NCBI RefSeq assembly: GCF_030464345.1
Contig: NZ_VCYH01000001.1
Span: 62,001 to 126,000, forward strand
Direction: 5' to 3'
Length of the DNA: 64,000 nt
From: Methanoculleus frigidifontis
Lineage (GTDB): Archaea; Halobacteriota; Methanomicrobia; Methanomicrobiales; Methanoculleaceae
The position numbers were made by a program, and so were the translations under genes. The notes below the pieces were generated by a model. It saw only the letters and a list, made by a program, of their open reading frames with translations. It made no database searches and had not been told where the DNA came from. This document shows positions 7,879 to 16,610 of this stretch, one piece after another (the first letter of the stretch is position 1; every line of letters starts with the position of its first letter).

Positions 7879-8811
7879 TCACCCGACCGTCACCGTTGCG
7901 GCATCGTCGGCGAGCAGGCGGCGCTGTTCCTGCGTCGGGTTGATCAGCACTATCTCGGGCGGGCTGTTAAAGCGGAGATCGATACCGGCAAGGGTTGAAC
8001 CGCCGATACCGCGGGTGATGTAGGTCGGCGGCGCCCCGTCGTTCAGGATGAGGCCTCTGACCTCGATGATCTGGTGCTCAGCGAGCTGCTGGACAACCGG
8101 GAACATAAACTGGCCGCCGTGCGTGTGGCCGGCGAGGATGAGGTCGGCATCCCAGTCTGCCCTGCAGTCGGGGACGTGGATGAGGTACAGGGTGAAGGCG
8201 TCGGTCTCGGGAACCGCCGGCGGATCAGCCATCCCTGCCCAGGCGTCGTCCACGCCGACGAGCAGCATCTCGGTGCCGTCGACGTCCAGGGTTACATACT
8301 CGTTGCGCAGCACCTGCACTCCGTTCGCTTCGAGTGTCCGGGTGAGTGCGTCGGCAAACGCCGGATCCGTCTCGTCGTCCAGCAGAGAGCCGACATCATA
8401 GTCCGCTGCGGTGAGCGTCAGGCCGCGTGCCGCCATCGTCTTCCGGATGCCGCCGATGGCGTCGACGCCCGCCCGGTAGTCGTGGTTGCCGAGCACGGCA
8501 TAGGCCGGGGCATCGATACCGGCCCATATCTCCTGTATGGCAAAATTGGTCTCATCACCGTTTGCAAAATCTCCGCCTATCAGGACGAGGGAGGGTTTCA
8601 GGAGATTGATCCGGTCGATCACTCCCCTGGTATACTCGAGATTGCCTTCCTGCAGATGGGGGTCGGCGATGAAGACCATGCCCTCCGGGCAGCCCTCGAT
8701 GGTGAGGACAGTAACCTCGACATCACGTGCTTCCCAGGTCATGTAGCCGAATGCGGAGGAGAGGATGACGAGTGCAAATGCTCCAAGATAGGGGATATTT
8801 TGTCTGCTCAA
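7879..8811 (-). CDS. Membrane-anchored metallophosphoesterase (YkuE-like)
   Basis: About 310 residues. One N-terminal membrane helix (YLGAFALVILSSAFGYMTW) is followed by the calcineurin-type dinuclear metal site: IADPHL, GGDF, GNHD, LIHVPD and AGHTHGG. The domain probably faces outside the cell. Upstream an in-frame ATG at 8838 lies only 2 bases from the AT-rich box at 8840-8855, whereas AAAGGAG at 8817-8823 sits 5 bases before a TTG at 8811. I prefer the TTG, with moderate certainty. Substrate unknown; YkuE homologues act on membrane phosphoesters. Converges with the nuclease gene at 7866. Confidence 0.88.
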   Translation of the reverse strand: MSRQNIPYLGAFALVILSSAFGYMTWEARDVEVTVLTIEGCPEGMVFIADPHLQEGNLEYTRGVIDRINLLKPSLVLIGGDFANGDETNFAIQEIWAGIDAPAYAVLGNHDYRAGVDAIGGIRKTMAARGLTLTAADYDVGSLLDDETDPAFADALTRTLEANGVQVLRNEYVTLDVDGTEMLLVGVDDAWAGMADPPAVPETDAFTLYLIHVPDCRADWDADLILAGHTHGGQFMFPVVQQLAEHQIIEVRGLILNDGAPPTYITRGIGGSTLAGIDLRFNSPPEIVLINPTQEQRRLLADDAATVTVG

Positions 8812-8875
8812 CTTCACTCCTTTTGTATTGGCTTTCATATATATTTATATTACAGGTTGGCGCACTCTCTGGTTT

Positions 8876-9523
8876 TTAGTTCTTCTCTGCATGGAAGGGT
8901 GCCTCGGACCCATCGGCCGGCAGCAGGGTGTCCCGCTCCTCCGGGGCAGGGTGCAGAAATCTTTCGGCTACGGCCTCCTTCGGCACCCGGCGCAGGTAGG
9001 CGTCGCCGAGCACGGCGACAACGAGGGCTCCGATGCCGTCCACCATGAGGTCCACCATGGTATCGCTGTTTCCCTGCTGCAATGTCATGCCGAAGATCTG
9101 GTCGGCGGCGAACTCGTAGATCTCCCACACCGCTCCCATGGAGATCGTGAAGAAAACGGCAAAGAGCACGATCGCCCCCCGCGGAAGACGCATCCGATAG
9201 ATCTGATCGGCGAAAATGGCGATGGCAAACCCGATGATCGTGAGCGTGACGGAGGATACGAGGTGGGCGATCTTGTCGTAGCAGGGTGCATAGAGCAGAT
9301 AGAGTTCTCCGACGTGACCGGCGACGTGCAGATAGATGGAGAGCGCTATGAGCAGCGTCAGCTGCCAGGGGAGGCGCATGCCCAGATTTCTGTTCAGGAT
9401 GGAGGGGATGAGCGTCAGGGAGAATGCAGCGAGCGAGGCGAGGGTCAGGAAGAGATCCCCGAGGCTCACGCTGATCCCGACGTTGAGGAGGATCAGGGAC
9501 TGCACAAAGTATGCGATGTACAT
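8876..9523 (-). CDS. DUF2238 (YjdF-like) integral membrane protein
   Basis: About 215 residues with five to six membrane helices from the first residues on (MYIAYFVQSLILLNVGISVS). The conserved C-terminal block WEIYEFAADQIFGMTLQQGN then DTMVDLMVDGIGALV is the DUF2238 signature, with acidic residues inside membrane helices. The frame stays open upstream for 78 codons, but that part is low-complexity and not membrane-like, so I start at the ATG at 9523. Function unknown in any organism I can recall. No ribosome binding site is visible. Confidence 0.75.
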   Translation of the reverse strand: MYIAYFVQSLILLNVGISVSLGDLFLTLASLAAFSLTLIPSILNRNLGMRLPWQLTLLIALSIYLHVAGHVGELYLLYAPCYDKIAHLVSSVTLTIIGFAIAIFADQIYRMRLPRGAIVLFAVFFTISMGAVWEIYEFAADQIFGMTLQQGNSDTMVDLMVDGIGALVVAVLGDAYLRRVPKEAVAERFLHPAPEERDTLLPADGSEAPFHAEKN

Positions 9524-9764
9524 GCCCGGAGATGCAGCTCGATGCAGCACGGTACCGGATGTATATGCCCTGCATGGGATAAGGATGGCGGCTGCCTGGG
9601 GGATATGGGGCGCATGATCGTTGCCGGTGCAGGATCGGAAGATCCCCGGCATGCCGGGACTGCACCTGCCGGGGTGTCCTGTTGCAGCTCCGGTTCCCGC
9701 GCGGCGGTTCGGCGGCGGGTACAGGGCATCCTCTCGAACTCTATAGGGTTGCCGCAAACGATCG

Positions 9765-9786
9765 TATTTATTGGGGTATAACTATA
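9765..9786 (+). promoter_or_regulatory. TATA-rich promoter of the PHP gene
   Basis: GTATTTATTGGGGTATAACTA precedes the GTG at 9797 by 11-32 bases. A TATA at 9765-9772 would place transcription start at or beside that GTG, so the mRNA may be leaderless. Confidence 0.45.
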
Positions 9787-9796
9787 CTAATATAGA

Positions 9797-10645
9797 GTGA
9801 CCCCAAAGCCTGCTATAGGTTCGGATGAGTGGATGACGTACTGCGCGCGTACCGATCCCGGGCTCTGCAGCGAGGAAGTGTACACGCGGGAAACGCCGTA
9901 TCCTGATGGAATGCTGCTGGACATGCACGTCCATTCCTGCCACTCGATTGATTCGATGACGGATATCGGTGCGATCGTTCGGACCTGGCAAAAGAGGCGC
10001 ATCCTCTCCCTGGTCTGCGACCACGACAGCATCGAAGGGTCGCGCAGGGTATACGGTGAGATCCGGCGGTACGAGCCGGATATCCCGTTGCTGCTCGCAG
10101 AGGAGATCACCACAGAGGAAGGCGAGATAATCGGGGCGTTCCTCACCGAGGAGATCCCTCCCGGTCTGAGCGCTGCCGAGACACTGGACCGTATCCAAGA
10201 CCAGGGCGCCGTTTCGATCGTTCCCCATCCGTTCTGCACCTTCCGTTCCACTGCCATCCGGCGCGAGGTGCTCCAGGAATGTATCGGCCGGATAGATGTC
10301 GTTGAGGGCTATAACGCACGGAGTCCCGTGCCCGAGGAGAACGAGATGGCGCAGGCATATGCCCGGGGGTGCAGCAAACCGGTCTCGGTCGGGTCGGATG
10401 CCCACATCCCGGTCGAGCTCGGCAGGACGTATGCCCGGCTGCCGCCGTTCGAAGGACCGAAAGATTTTGTCCGGGCGGTCTCCGCGGCAGAGATCGTCTT
10501 TCAAAAGACGCATCCGGCTGTTCACTCTGTTTCGAGAATGGTGAAGAGCGCGAAACGGGCGGTCGGCGATGAGCAGTCCTCGATCCGTCCCCGGCGCCGC
10601 GCCGCACTCCCGGAGTGGCCGGGTATCGTGAAGACTCTCCTGTAA
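9797..10645 (+). CDS. PHP-domain metal-dependent phosphoesterase
   Basis: A 282-residue PHP-fold protein. Metal ligands are visible in MHVHSCHSIDSM (about 43-54), CDHDSIEG (about 75-82), AEEITTEEGEI, PHPF and GSDAHIP near residues 196-202. Members cleave phosphates or phosphodiesters with a trinuclear metal site; those of this length include YciV/RNase AM-like and histidinol-phosphatase-like enzymes. A basic tail (KSAKRAVG...RPRRRAA) might bind nucleic acid. The GTG at 9797 suits a leaderless mRNA; ATG at 9833 is the alternative. Substrate unknown. Confidence 0.82.
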   Translation: MTPKPAIGSDEWMTYCARTDPGLCSEEVYTRETPYPDGMLLDMHVHSCHSIDSMTDIGAIVRTWQKRRILSLVCDHDSIEGSRRVYGEIRRYEPDIPLLLAEEITTEEGEIIGAFLTEEIPPGLSAAETLDRIQDQGAVSIVPHPFCTFRSTAIRREVLQECIGRIDVVEGYNARSPVPEENEMAQAYARGCSKPVSVGSDAHIPVELGRTYARLPPFEGPKDFVRAVSAAEIVFQKTHPAVHSVSRMVKSAKRAVGDEQSSIRPRRRAALPEWPGIVKTLL

Positions 10646-10651
10646 TGGTCT

Positions 10652-12040
10652 TCATTCCGTACGCCGGGAAGCGGCCGCACGCCCCGCGAGCACCGTGACG
10701 ACCAGAGCGATGACGGCGAGAACCAGAAAGATCAGAAATATCTGCCGCATGCTCGCAACGAGTAGAGATGCACTCTCGGCTGCAATCGCTGCTCCCCCGA
10801 AATACAATGAAAAGACGATGATGGTGACGGCCATGCTGATGGTCATGCCGAGGAGACGCATCGTTTCGATGAGTCCGGACGATGCGGCGTACATCTCCGG
10901 AGCGGTTGTGCCGATGGCGGCGCTGTAGATGGGGGGCTGATAGAATGCAAGGCCCGCCGAAAGCAGGGCAAGGGCTGCGAAGACAACCACGAGGGATGTC
11001 GTGGCTGAAAGGCCGGTTAACGGGAACAGAGCGGTCGCGGAGATCACAACGCCGCCGGCCGCGACTGCGTGGGGGCGTGTCCGGTCGGCGAGTTTTCCTG
11101 AAGATCTGACCAGGACTGCCGTAATCAGTGTGGAGACGAGGAGAACAAGGCCGACCGTATCCGGAGAAAACCCCCTGATATACTGCAGGTACAGGCTGAA
11201 GAGGTAGATGCCGGCGAAGGTGGCGATGCTGTAGATCAGCATCGATGCCGCCGAGCGGGCGAAGGCTCTGTTCCGCGCCATGAACCGGAGGTCGAGGATC
11301 GGACTTTCACTCCGGAGCTCCCAGACGACGAAGACGATGAGGAAGATGCCGCCGAGGAGGAGCGCGAGGACGCCCGGCGTAGCCGGGAGGCTTGAAAAGC
11401 CGACCATGACCAGGAGCAGCATGACGACGTTCAGCATGATGCCGGGAACGTCCAGATGTCTTCCGCTGGAGAGCGCACACTCGCCGGTCAGCCTCGTGCG
11501 GATGAGCCAGATGACGAGGAGTTCTACCGGGACGGTGGCGAGAAAGATCGCCCGCCAGGAGACGTACGCGGTGAGAATCCCGCCGAGAAGAAACCCGAGG
11601 GCGAACCCGGTATAACTCGCGGCGATATTCGTGCCGAGAGCCGTGCCGCGTTCGCCTTCGGGAAGCACGAGGCTGAGCAGGGCGAACGACGTGCCGAAGA
11701 TCATCGCCGCCCCGATGCCGGTGAGAAAGCGCGCTCCGATCAGGACCTGGGCAGAGGGGGCGAATGCCGCGAGCAGTGCGGAGACGGCGTAGACGTACAT
11801 GCCCGTGGTGAAGACCTTTTTTACGCCGTAGATGTCGGCGATCCTGCCGAAGGGCACGAGGAACATCGCTGCGGCGAGGAAGAAAGCCGTCGGAACCCAG
11901 CTTAAGGTGGCCGGATCGATGGCGAAGTCGATGCCGACCGTCGGGACGGCGACGAAGAGCCCGGCAACCATGAACGGCGCCAGCGACGATCCCAGTGCTG
12001 CGGTGAGGAGGGCGCTACGCCTGCCGGCAGGAGAGGTCAT
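10652..12040 (-). CDS. MFS drug/metabolite exporter (DHA2, EmrB/QacA-like)
   Basis: A 462-residue transporter with about 14 membrane helices. The loop 2-3 motif A appears as FGRIADIYGVKKVF, motif B as GARFLTGIGAAMIFGTSFAL, and motif C as ASYTGFALGFLLGGILTAYV. This places it among proton-driven 14-helix exporters. The substrate is not readable from sequence. It lies just downstream of, and in the same direction as, the photolyase gene (26 bases), so co-transcription is possible. Converges with the PHP gene. Confidence 0.87.
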   Translation of the reverse strand: MTSPAGRRSALLTAALGSSLAPFMVAGLFVAVPTVGIDFAIDPATLSWVPTAFFLAAAMFLVPFGRIADIYGVKKVFTTGMYVYAVSALLAAFAPSAQVLIGARFLTGIGAAMIFGTSFALLSLVLPEGERGTALGTNIAASYTGFALGFLLGGILTAYVSWRAIFLATVPVELLVIWLIRTRLTGECALSSGRHLDVPGIMLNVVMLLLVMVGFSSLPATPGVLALLLGGIFLIVFVVWELRSESPILDLRFMARNRAFARSAASMLIYSIATFAGIYLFSLYLQYIRGFSPDTVGLVLLVSTLITAVLVRSSGKLADRTRPHAVAAGGVVISATALFPLTGLSATTSLVVVFAALALLSAGLAFYQPPIYSAAIGTTAPEMYAASSGLIETMRLLGMTISMAVTIIVFSLYFGGAAIAAESASLLVASMRQIFLIFLVLAVIALVVTVLAGRAAASRRTE

Positions 12041-12066
12041 CGGATACGTGAGCGGCGTTTCTCCTA

Positions 12067-13617
12067 TTAATAGTCTCTGTGTCCTCGTTTCGGCATCGGT
12101 ACGAGGCTATCTGCAGCAACACGGCCGGTGCCTGCTCTGCCGTTTTCATGGAGCCGGGAGAGATATGCATCCGCAACCCCGGCATGCGCATCCCGCGTCT
12201 CCTTCTCCATCCGGTTCAGCGTCCCGAGAAGGACACGCATGCGGGGGTTGGCCGCGATCTGCTCCTGGTGTGTCTCGATGAACTTCCAGAAGAGCCCGTC
12301 CCAGATCTCTTCCCATTCTCCGCCGGGATAATTGCTCATTCTCCTGATATAGTGCGAGCCGCTGATGTAGGGTTTTGTGGCCATCAGTCCGCCGTCCGCG
12401 TACTGCGACATGCCGTACACGTTCGGTACCATGGCCCAGTCGTATGCATCGATGAAAACCTCCATAAACCACCGGTAGGCCTCATCCGGATGGATTCCGG
12501 CGAGAAGCATGAAGTTGCCGAGTACCATCAGTCGTTCGATGTGGTGTGCGTACGCCGATTTCAGCACACGCTGCACGACCCTGTCGACGGGCACGACTCC
12601 TGTTGAGGCTGTGTAGAGTGAACGCGGCACCGGGTGGGGCTGACCGAATACATTGGACGATCGCTGCCGGTCGCCCTCTCTGATGTAGACCGCCCGGATA
12701 AATTCCCGCCACCCGATGATCTGCCTGATAAAGCCCTCAAGAGAGTTTATCGGAACAGGGTGCTCCCGGGCATACGCCAGTGTCCGGTCGACCACCTGCC
12801 GGGGGGTCAGCAGACCGGTGTTGAGAAGCGGGGAGAGAACTGAGTGGAAGAGCACCGGTTCATCTGCACGCATCGCGTCCTCATAATCACCGAAGAGAGC
12901 AAGCCGGTCTCCGAGGAAGTCTGCCAGCCAGCGTTCCGCGTCTCTATGGGTGACGGGGAACCAGAATTCGTCCAGGTCTCCGGGGTTGCCCGGGTAGCGC
13001 TCTTCAATGACCGATCGTGCGTCCCTGACGTAGCGGGTCTCGGGAATGCGGGGCAGCGGAGGAACCGGTACTTCGTCCGGGAGGGGCTTTCGGTTTGCAG
13101 GATCAAAGCTCCATCTGCCGCCGATCGGCTTGCCGTCCTCGATAAGAATGCCGAACCGTCTGCGCTGTTCCCGGTAGAATGCCGTGAGCGAGTACCTGTC
13201 TGACTGGCCGAAGAACGTGTCGATGAAATCCCTGTCGGTCAGAAAACCCGGGCTGTCCCGGATGGTAAGGTCGATGCCCCGTCTCCGAAGCGCTCCTGTA
13301 AGCCGTTCTTCAAGGGTTCTGTCACAGGGGTCGGCGATGGTGATCGTGTTGGCTGAGCGGGCAGCGAGAGCATGAATGAGGTCGGTCTGTGTTTGTCCGT
13401 GCTGGTTCCGGATGAAATGAATCGTATGTCCCTGCTCTTCCAGATACTCCCGGTAGGCCTGCATCGATGCACTGTGCAGAAGCAGTTTCTTTTTGTGATA
13501 CCGGAAGTCCGAGAAGAATCGGTCGTCCTCTACCAGATAGACGTTCGCCTCCTCCGTGAGTGCCGGATGTTCCCGAAAGAGCTGGTGTGGGAATACTATC
13601 GCTGCCTGATCCTTCAT
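12067..13617 (-). CDS. Cryptochrome/photolyase-related protein of the FeS-BCP (PhrB) group, lacking the cluster cysteines
   Basis: A 516-residue flavoprotein. The N-terminal Rossmann-like antenna domain (AAIVFPHQLF, then YLVEDDRFF) and the FAD-binding helical domain (AYAHHIERLMVLGNFMLLAG, then PNVYGMSQYADGGLMATKPY) match the prokaryotic (6-4) photolyase group exemplified by Agrobacterium PhrB. PhrB holds a [4Fe-4S] cluster through four Cys in the C-terminal half. Here the only Cys is residue 98, and the loop that carries the CxxC pair reads RRMSNYPGGEWEEIWDGLFW. Cluster loss is therefore clear; light-driven repair is still plausible through FAD. Confidence 0.85.
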   Translation of the reverse strand: MKDQAAIVFPHQLFREHPALTEEANVYLVEDDRFFSDFRYHKKKLLLHSASMQAYREYLEEQGHTIHFIRNQHGQTQTDLIHALAARSANTITIADPCDRTLEERLTGALRRRGIDLTIRDSPGFLTDRDFIDTFFGQSDRYSLTAFYREQRRRFGILIEDGKPIGGRWSFDPANRKPLPDEVPVPPLPRIPETRYVRDARSVIEERYPGNPGDLDEFWFPVTHRDAERWLADFLGDRLALFGDYEDAMRADEPVLFHSVLSPLLNTGLLTPRQVVDRTLAYAREHPVPINSLEGFIRQIIGWREFIRAVYIREGDRQRSSNVFGQPHPVPRSLYTASTGVVPVDRVVQRVLKSAYAHHIERLMVLGNFMLLAGIHPDEAYRWFMEVFIDAYDWAMVPNVYGMSQYADGGLMATKPYISGSHYIRRMSNYPGGEWEEIWDGLFWKFIETHQEQIAANPRMRVLLGTLNRMEKETRDAHAGVADAYLSRLHENGRAGTGRVAADSLVPMPKRGHRDY

Positions 13618-14161
13618 GGTTTACACCCCGTGCGCCTGGTTGCCGGGTATGGGAGAAGCGGTGCAATGAAGGTTACGGGACGAACGGATGCGTGCCCGGA
13701 ATCGGCAGTTGACGCTGCGCTGCAGGGCGGTCTCCGCGACGGACGGCAGATTTCAGGGGTGCATTGTCTTCGGCCTCGCGTATGCTGTTATTGCAGCCGG
13801 AAATCCCTTAATAGCCCTCTCTGTGGGTTTCCTGGCGCTGCTCTCGACAGTCCTGGACCGCTACACCGCCGTTCGCTACGATTGCCTGATGAGAGGGGGC
13901 ATGCCTGCGGGTAGGTGCATGCCCGGAGAAGCGGGTGGTATGTGATCTCCTTCTTCGCCACGACCCTGCCAGGGTACTCTGCCCGGAATACCTGGGAGGA
14001 AACAAAACGGCGCTGCATATGGGGTTTATCGAGGGTTTCTGAAGATCGAAAGCAGCTCGTCGCCGATCGTGCGTTCGAGGATCCGGCGCTCGATGCGCTG
14101 GTGCGGGAATGCATTGCAGAACCGAGCAGCACCTCCCCGGTTGTTCAAGGAAATGGCTGCT
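13618..14161. other. 544 bp spacer without a secure gene
   Basis: A plus-strand frame at 13688-13945 would encode 85 residues with one hydrophobic stretch but has no ribosome binding site. On the minus strand a short open segment ends at about 14035 with protein-like composition (HQRIERRILERTIGDELLS). Neither is secure. The photolyase promoter must lie at about 13618-13700. Confidence 0.35.
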
Positions 14162-14836
14162 CTACGGAGGGCAGGCGAGCCGGCTAATCATGGCAAAAGC
14201 CTCTCTGATTGCCTGCCGGTCGTTCCGGACGCTCGGGTAGGGCGAGACGATCACGCACCGTCCGTCGGCCCGGATCGGGTGCCTTCGCTGGTGCAGCACG
14301 GCTTCGGTGATGGTTCTGCAGTCTGCAAGCGCCGCTGCATACGGTTCCAGCGATCTGAGCGCCTGCAGGGCGGTCGCGCCGAGGATGCAGATGGTCTCCG
14401 GGTCGAGCGCCTCTATCTCCGGTTTGAGGATCGTCCGGGCACTTTCTGCTATCAGCGATACGGGAATATGGGGGTGGGCATCCTTGTTGAGGATACACTT
14501 GACGGCATCCGTCAGAAAGAAGCCCTGATCCCTGAACGCCTCCAGGCACTCCTTTTTTGTTGCTCCTGCTATCCCGAGGCAGCGAAAGATCTCACGGCTG
14601 ATCCCGGCGATCGGCGTCTGCTCCGGGTTGTAAAAATAGCGGTATCCGGCTGGCCGGTCGACGTTCCGCCACGGGGGCGCCTCGGCGATGAAGAGAACCC
14701 GGATCCCGTCCTGCGGTAGCCAACGGCCGTAGGCGTCGTAGCGGGCAAACGGGATCGGGTCAGGGCGGATCCGCTCTCCGGCATATGCCCGACAGACCTC
14801 CCGCACCGCCTCCGCATCAGGGATGCCCGGCTGCAT
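14162..14836 (-). CDS. Uracil-DNA glycosylase superfamily-like protein
   Basis: A 224-residue protein of the UDG-like alpha/beta fold. IRVLFIAEAPPW (about 45-56) corresponds to motif A, TICILGATALQAL to the central strand, and CVIVSPYPSVRND near residue 195 to the C-terminal SP/HPS motif. The usual GQDPY water-activating residue is replaced by AEAPPW, as in family 4/5-like or uncharacterised members, so glycosylase activity is not certain. It follows deaD closely (3 bases after its start side) on the same strand and is probably co-transcribed after it. Confidence 0.65.
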   Translation of the reverse strand: MQPGIPDAEAVREVCRAYAGERIRPDPIPFARYDAYGRWLPQDGIRVLFIAEAPPWRNVDRPAGYRYFYNPEQTPIAGISREIFRCLGIAGATKKECLEAFRDQGFFLTDAVKCILNKDAHPHIPVSLIAESARTILKPEIEALDPETICILGATALQALRSLEPYAAALADCRTITEAVLHQRRHPIRADGRCVIVSPYPSVRNDRQAIREAFAMISRLACPP

Positions 14837-14839
14837 CGC

Positions 14840-16420
14840 CTATTGCGGTCTGCCCTGCGCCGGCGTAATCTCGATCTCGTTGCCCCGTATCGTCCGCCCC
14901 TGCATCACCGCGATGACATGCTGGGCGTATTCTTCGGGCACCTCGACGAAGGAGTAGGCATCGTGAATGCGGATTGCCCCGATGGCCTTCCCGGGGACGT
15001 CGGTCTCCCCCGCGATCGCACCGACGATGTCTCCCGGGCCTACCTGCTGGTTTCTCCCGACATTGATGTGCAGCCGCACCATCCCGGGCTCCCCTCCGGT
15101 ATCCGCACCGCGCAGTTCGCGAACGGCGGGAGCCTCGGTCCTTGGTTCGAGCTCGAACTTCAGGAGCGCTGCAGCGATCTCAAGGGAAGTGTACTCCTCT
15201 TCCATCGCCTGCTCGACGATCCGGATGTACTTCTCGATGCCCCCTTCCTGGATGGCGGTCTTCACCTTATCGAGGAAGACCCGCGTCTTCGTTGCTTCGA
15301 CGTCGGTCAGCGTCGGCACCGGGATCCGGGTGATCCGGATCTTCGCAAACTTCTGGATCTCGCGCAGTTTGTAGATCTCCTTCGGGGCGACGAAGGTGAT
15401 CGCCATCCCGGCTCTGCCGGCCCGTGCCGTCCTGCCGATGCGGTGGACGTAGTACTCGGTATCCTGCGGGACGTCGTAATTAAAGACCAGGTCGACGTTC
15501 TCGACGTCGATGCCGCGTGCCGCGACGTCGGTTGCCACGAGGATATCTATCGCGCCGCCCCGGAACTTTGCCATCACGCGGTCTCGCTGCACCTGTTTCA
15601 TGTCGCCGTGGAGACCCTCTGCGGAGTATCCCCTGGTCTGCAGGTGCTGGATAAGGTCGTCCACCTTCCGCTTGGTGTTGCAGAAGATGAGCGCGAGGTC
15701 GGGGTTATGGATGTCAAGGAACCGGGAGAGCACCTCCAGTTTGTCGCGCTCCCGCACCTCGATGTAGGTCTGTTCGATCTGCGGCACCGTCAGCTCGCGG
15801 TGGGTGACCCGGATGAACTCAGGGCTGGTCTGGAACCGCTGTGAGATCTCCAGGATCGGTTTCGGCATCGTCGCCGAGAAGAGCACTGTCTGGCGGTCAG
15901 CCGGCGTCTCATCGAGGATGGTCTCGATATCTTCCCGAAAGCCCATGTCGAGCATCTGATCCGCCTCATCAAGGACGGTCATCTTCACGTGATCGAGCGA
16001 GAGCGTGCCCCGCTCGATGTGGTCGATCATCCGCCCCGGCGTCCCGATGACGACCTGGACACCCTGCCTGAGCATCTTCAGCTGCCGCTCGATAGGCTGG
16101 CCGCCGTAGACGGGAAGGACCGTGATGCCCCTTTTGTACCTCAGGAGCCGTGAGAATTCCTCCGCCACCTGGATGGCGAGTTCCCGCGTCGGGCAGAGCA
16201 CGATGGCCTGGATGGTCCGGGCGGCGGGGTCTATTCTCTCGAGGAGCGGTATTCCGAACGCTGCGGTCTTGCCCGTTCCTGTCTGTGCCTGGCCGGTAAC
16301 GTCTTTTCCGGCGGATATCGGAGGGATGGCGACCGTCTGTATGGGAGTCGGTTCTTCGAATCCCATCTCTTCTATAGCCTGTATAACTTCTGGGGAGAGA
16401 TTAAAATCCTGAAACTGCAT
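14840..16420 (-). CDS. deaD: DEAD-box RNA helicase with DbpA-type RNA-binding domain
   Basis: About 526 residues. Helicase motifs are complete: Q motif (FEEPTPIQ), I (AQTGTGKT), II (LDEADQMLDMGF), III (SAT), IV-VI (VATDVAARGIDVENVD, HRIGRTARAGRAG). The last 75 residues (MVRLHINVGRNQQVGPGDIV) are a DbpA-like RRM that binds structured RNA, as in bacterial CsdA/DeaD. Such helicases remodel ribosomal and messenger RNA and are cold-inducible in methanogens. I start at the ATG at 16420, where MQFQDFNLSPEVIQ matches family N-termini, rather than at 16510. The TATA lies about 150 bases upstream, giving a long leader. Confidence 0.93.
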   Translation of the reverse strand: MQFQDFNLSPEVIQAIEEMGFEEPTPIQTVAIPPISAGKDVTGQAQTGTGKTAAFGIPLLERIDPAARTIQAIVLCPTRELAIQVAEEFSRLLRYKRGITVLPVYGGQPIERQLKMLRQGVQVVIGTPGRMIDHIERGTLSLDHVKMTVLDEADQMLDMGFREDIETILDETPADRQTVLFSATMPKPILEISQRFQTSPEFIRVTHRELTVPQIEQTYIEVRERDKLEVLSRFLDIHNPDLALIFCNTKRKVDDLIQHLQTRGYSAEGLHGDMKQVQRDRVMAKFRGGAIDILVATDVAARGIDVENVDLVFNYDVPQDTEYYVHRIGRTARAGRAGMAITFVAPKEIYKLREIQKFAKIRITRIPVPTLTDVEATKTRVFLDKVKTAIQEGGIEKYIRIVEQAMEEEYTSLEIAAALLKFELEPRTEAPAVRELRGADTGGEPGMVRLHINVGRNQQVGPGDIVGAIAGETDVPGKAIGAIRIHDAYSFVEVPEEYAQHVIAVMQGRTIRGNEIEITPAQGRPQ

Positions 16421-16544
16421 AGTGATTCCATGCCTTTCTGTATGGAAAGTGGTATTCTGATTGCGTGCATTTCGTGCGATGCGCCCCGGTATCGGAAGAA
16501 AATGCTGCACATTCGCGAGCGATCACGCCGGGTCGTTCACATAA

Positions 16545-16586
16545 CTGAAGGTGCTAATGGGGTCTGATATATAATAAAATATATCG
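16545..16586 (-). promoter_or_regulatory. deaD promoter with AT-rich TATA region
   Basis: The minus strand carries an AT block (16567-16584, ATATATTTTATTATATATC). A start about 25 bases downstream, near 16545, leaves a leader of roughly 125 bases before the ATG at 16420. A TATA in the opposite direction is also possible, but no plus-strand gene follows. Confidence 0.45.
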
Positions 16587-16610
16587 GTGATACCGGTATT
16601 TGGGACTTCC

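Noticed and set aside
13688-13945. 85-codon frame with a hydrophobic stretch
   Set aside because: No start signals; only one short hydrophobic run with Arg/Cys-rich flanks.
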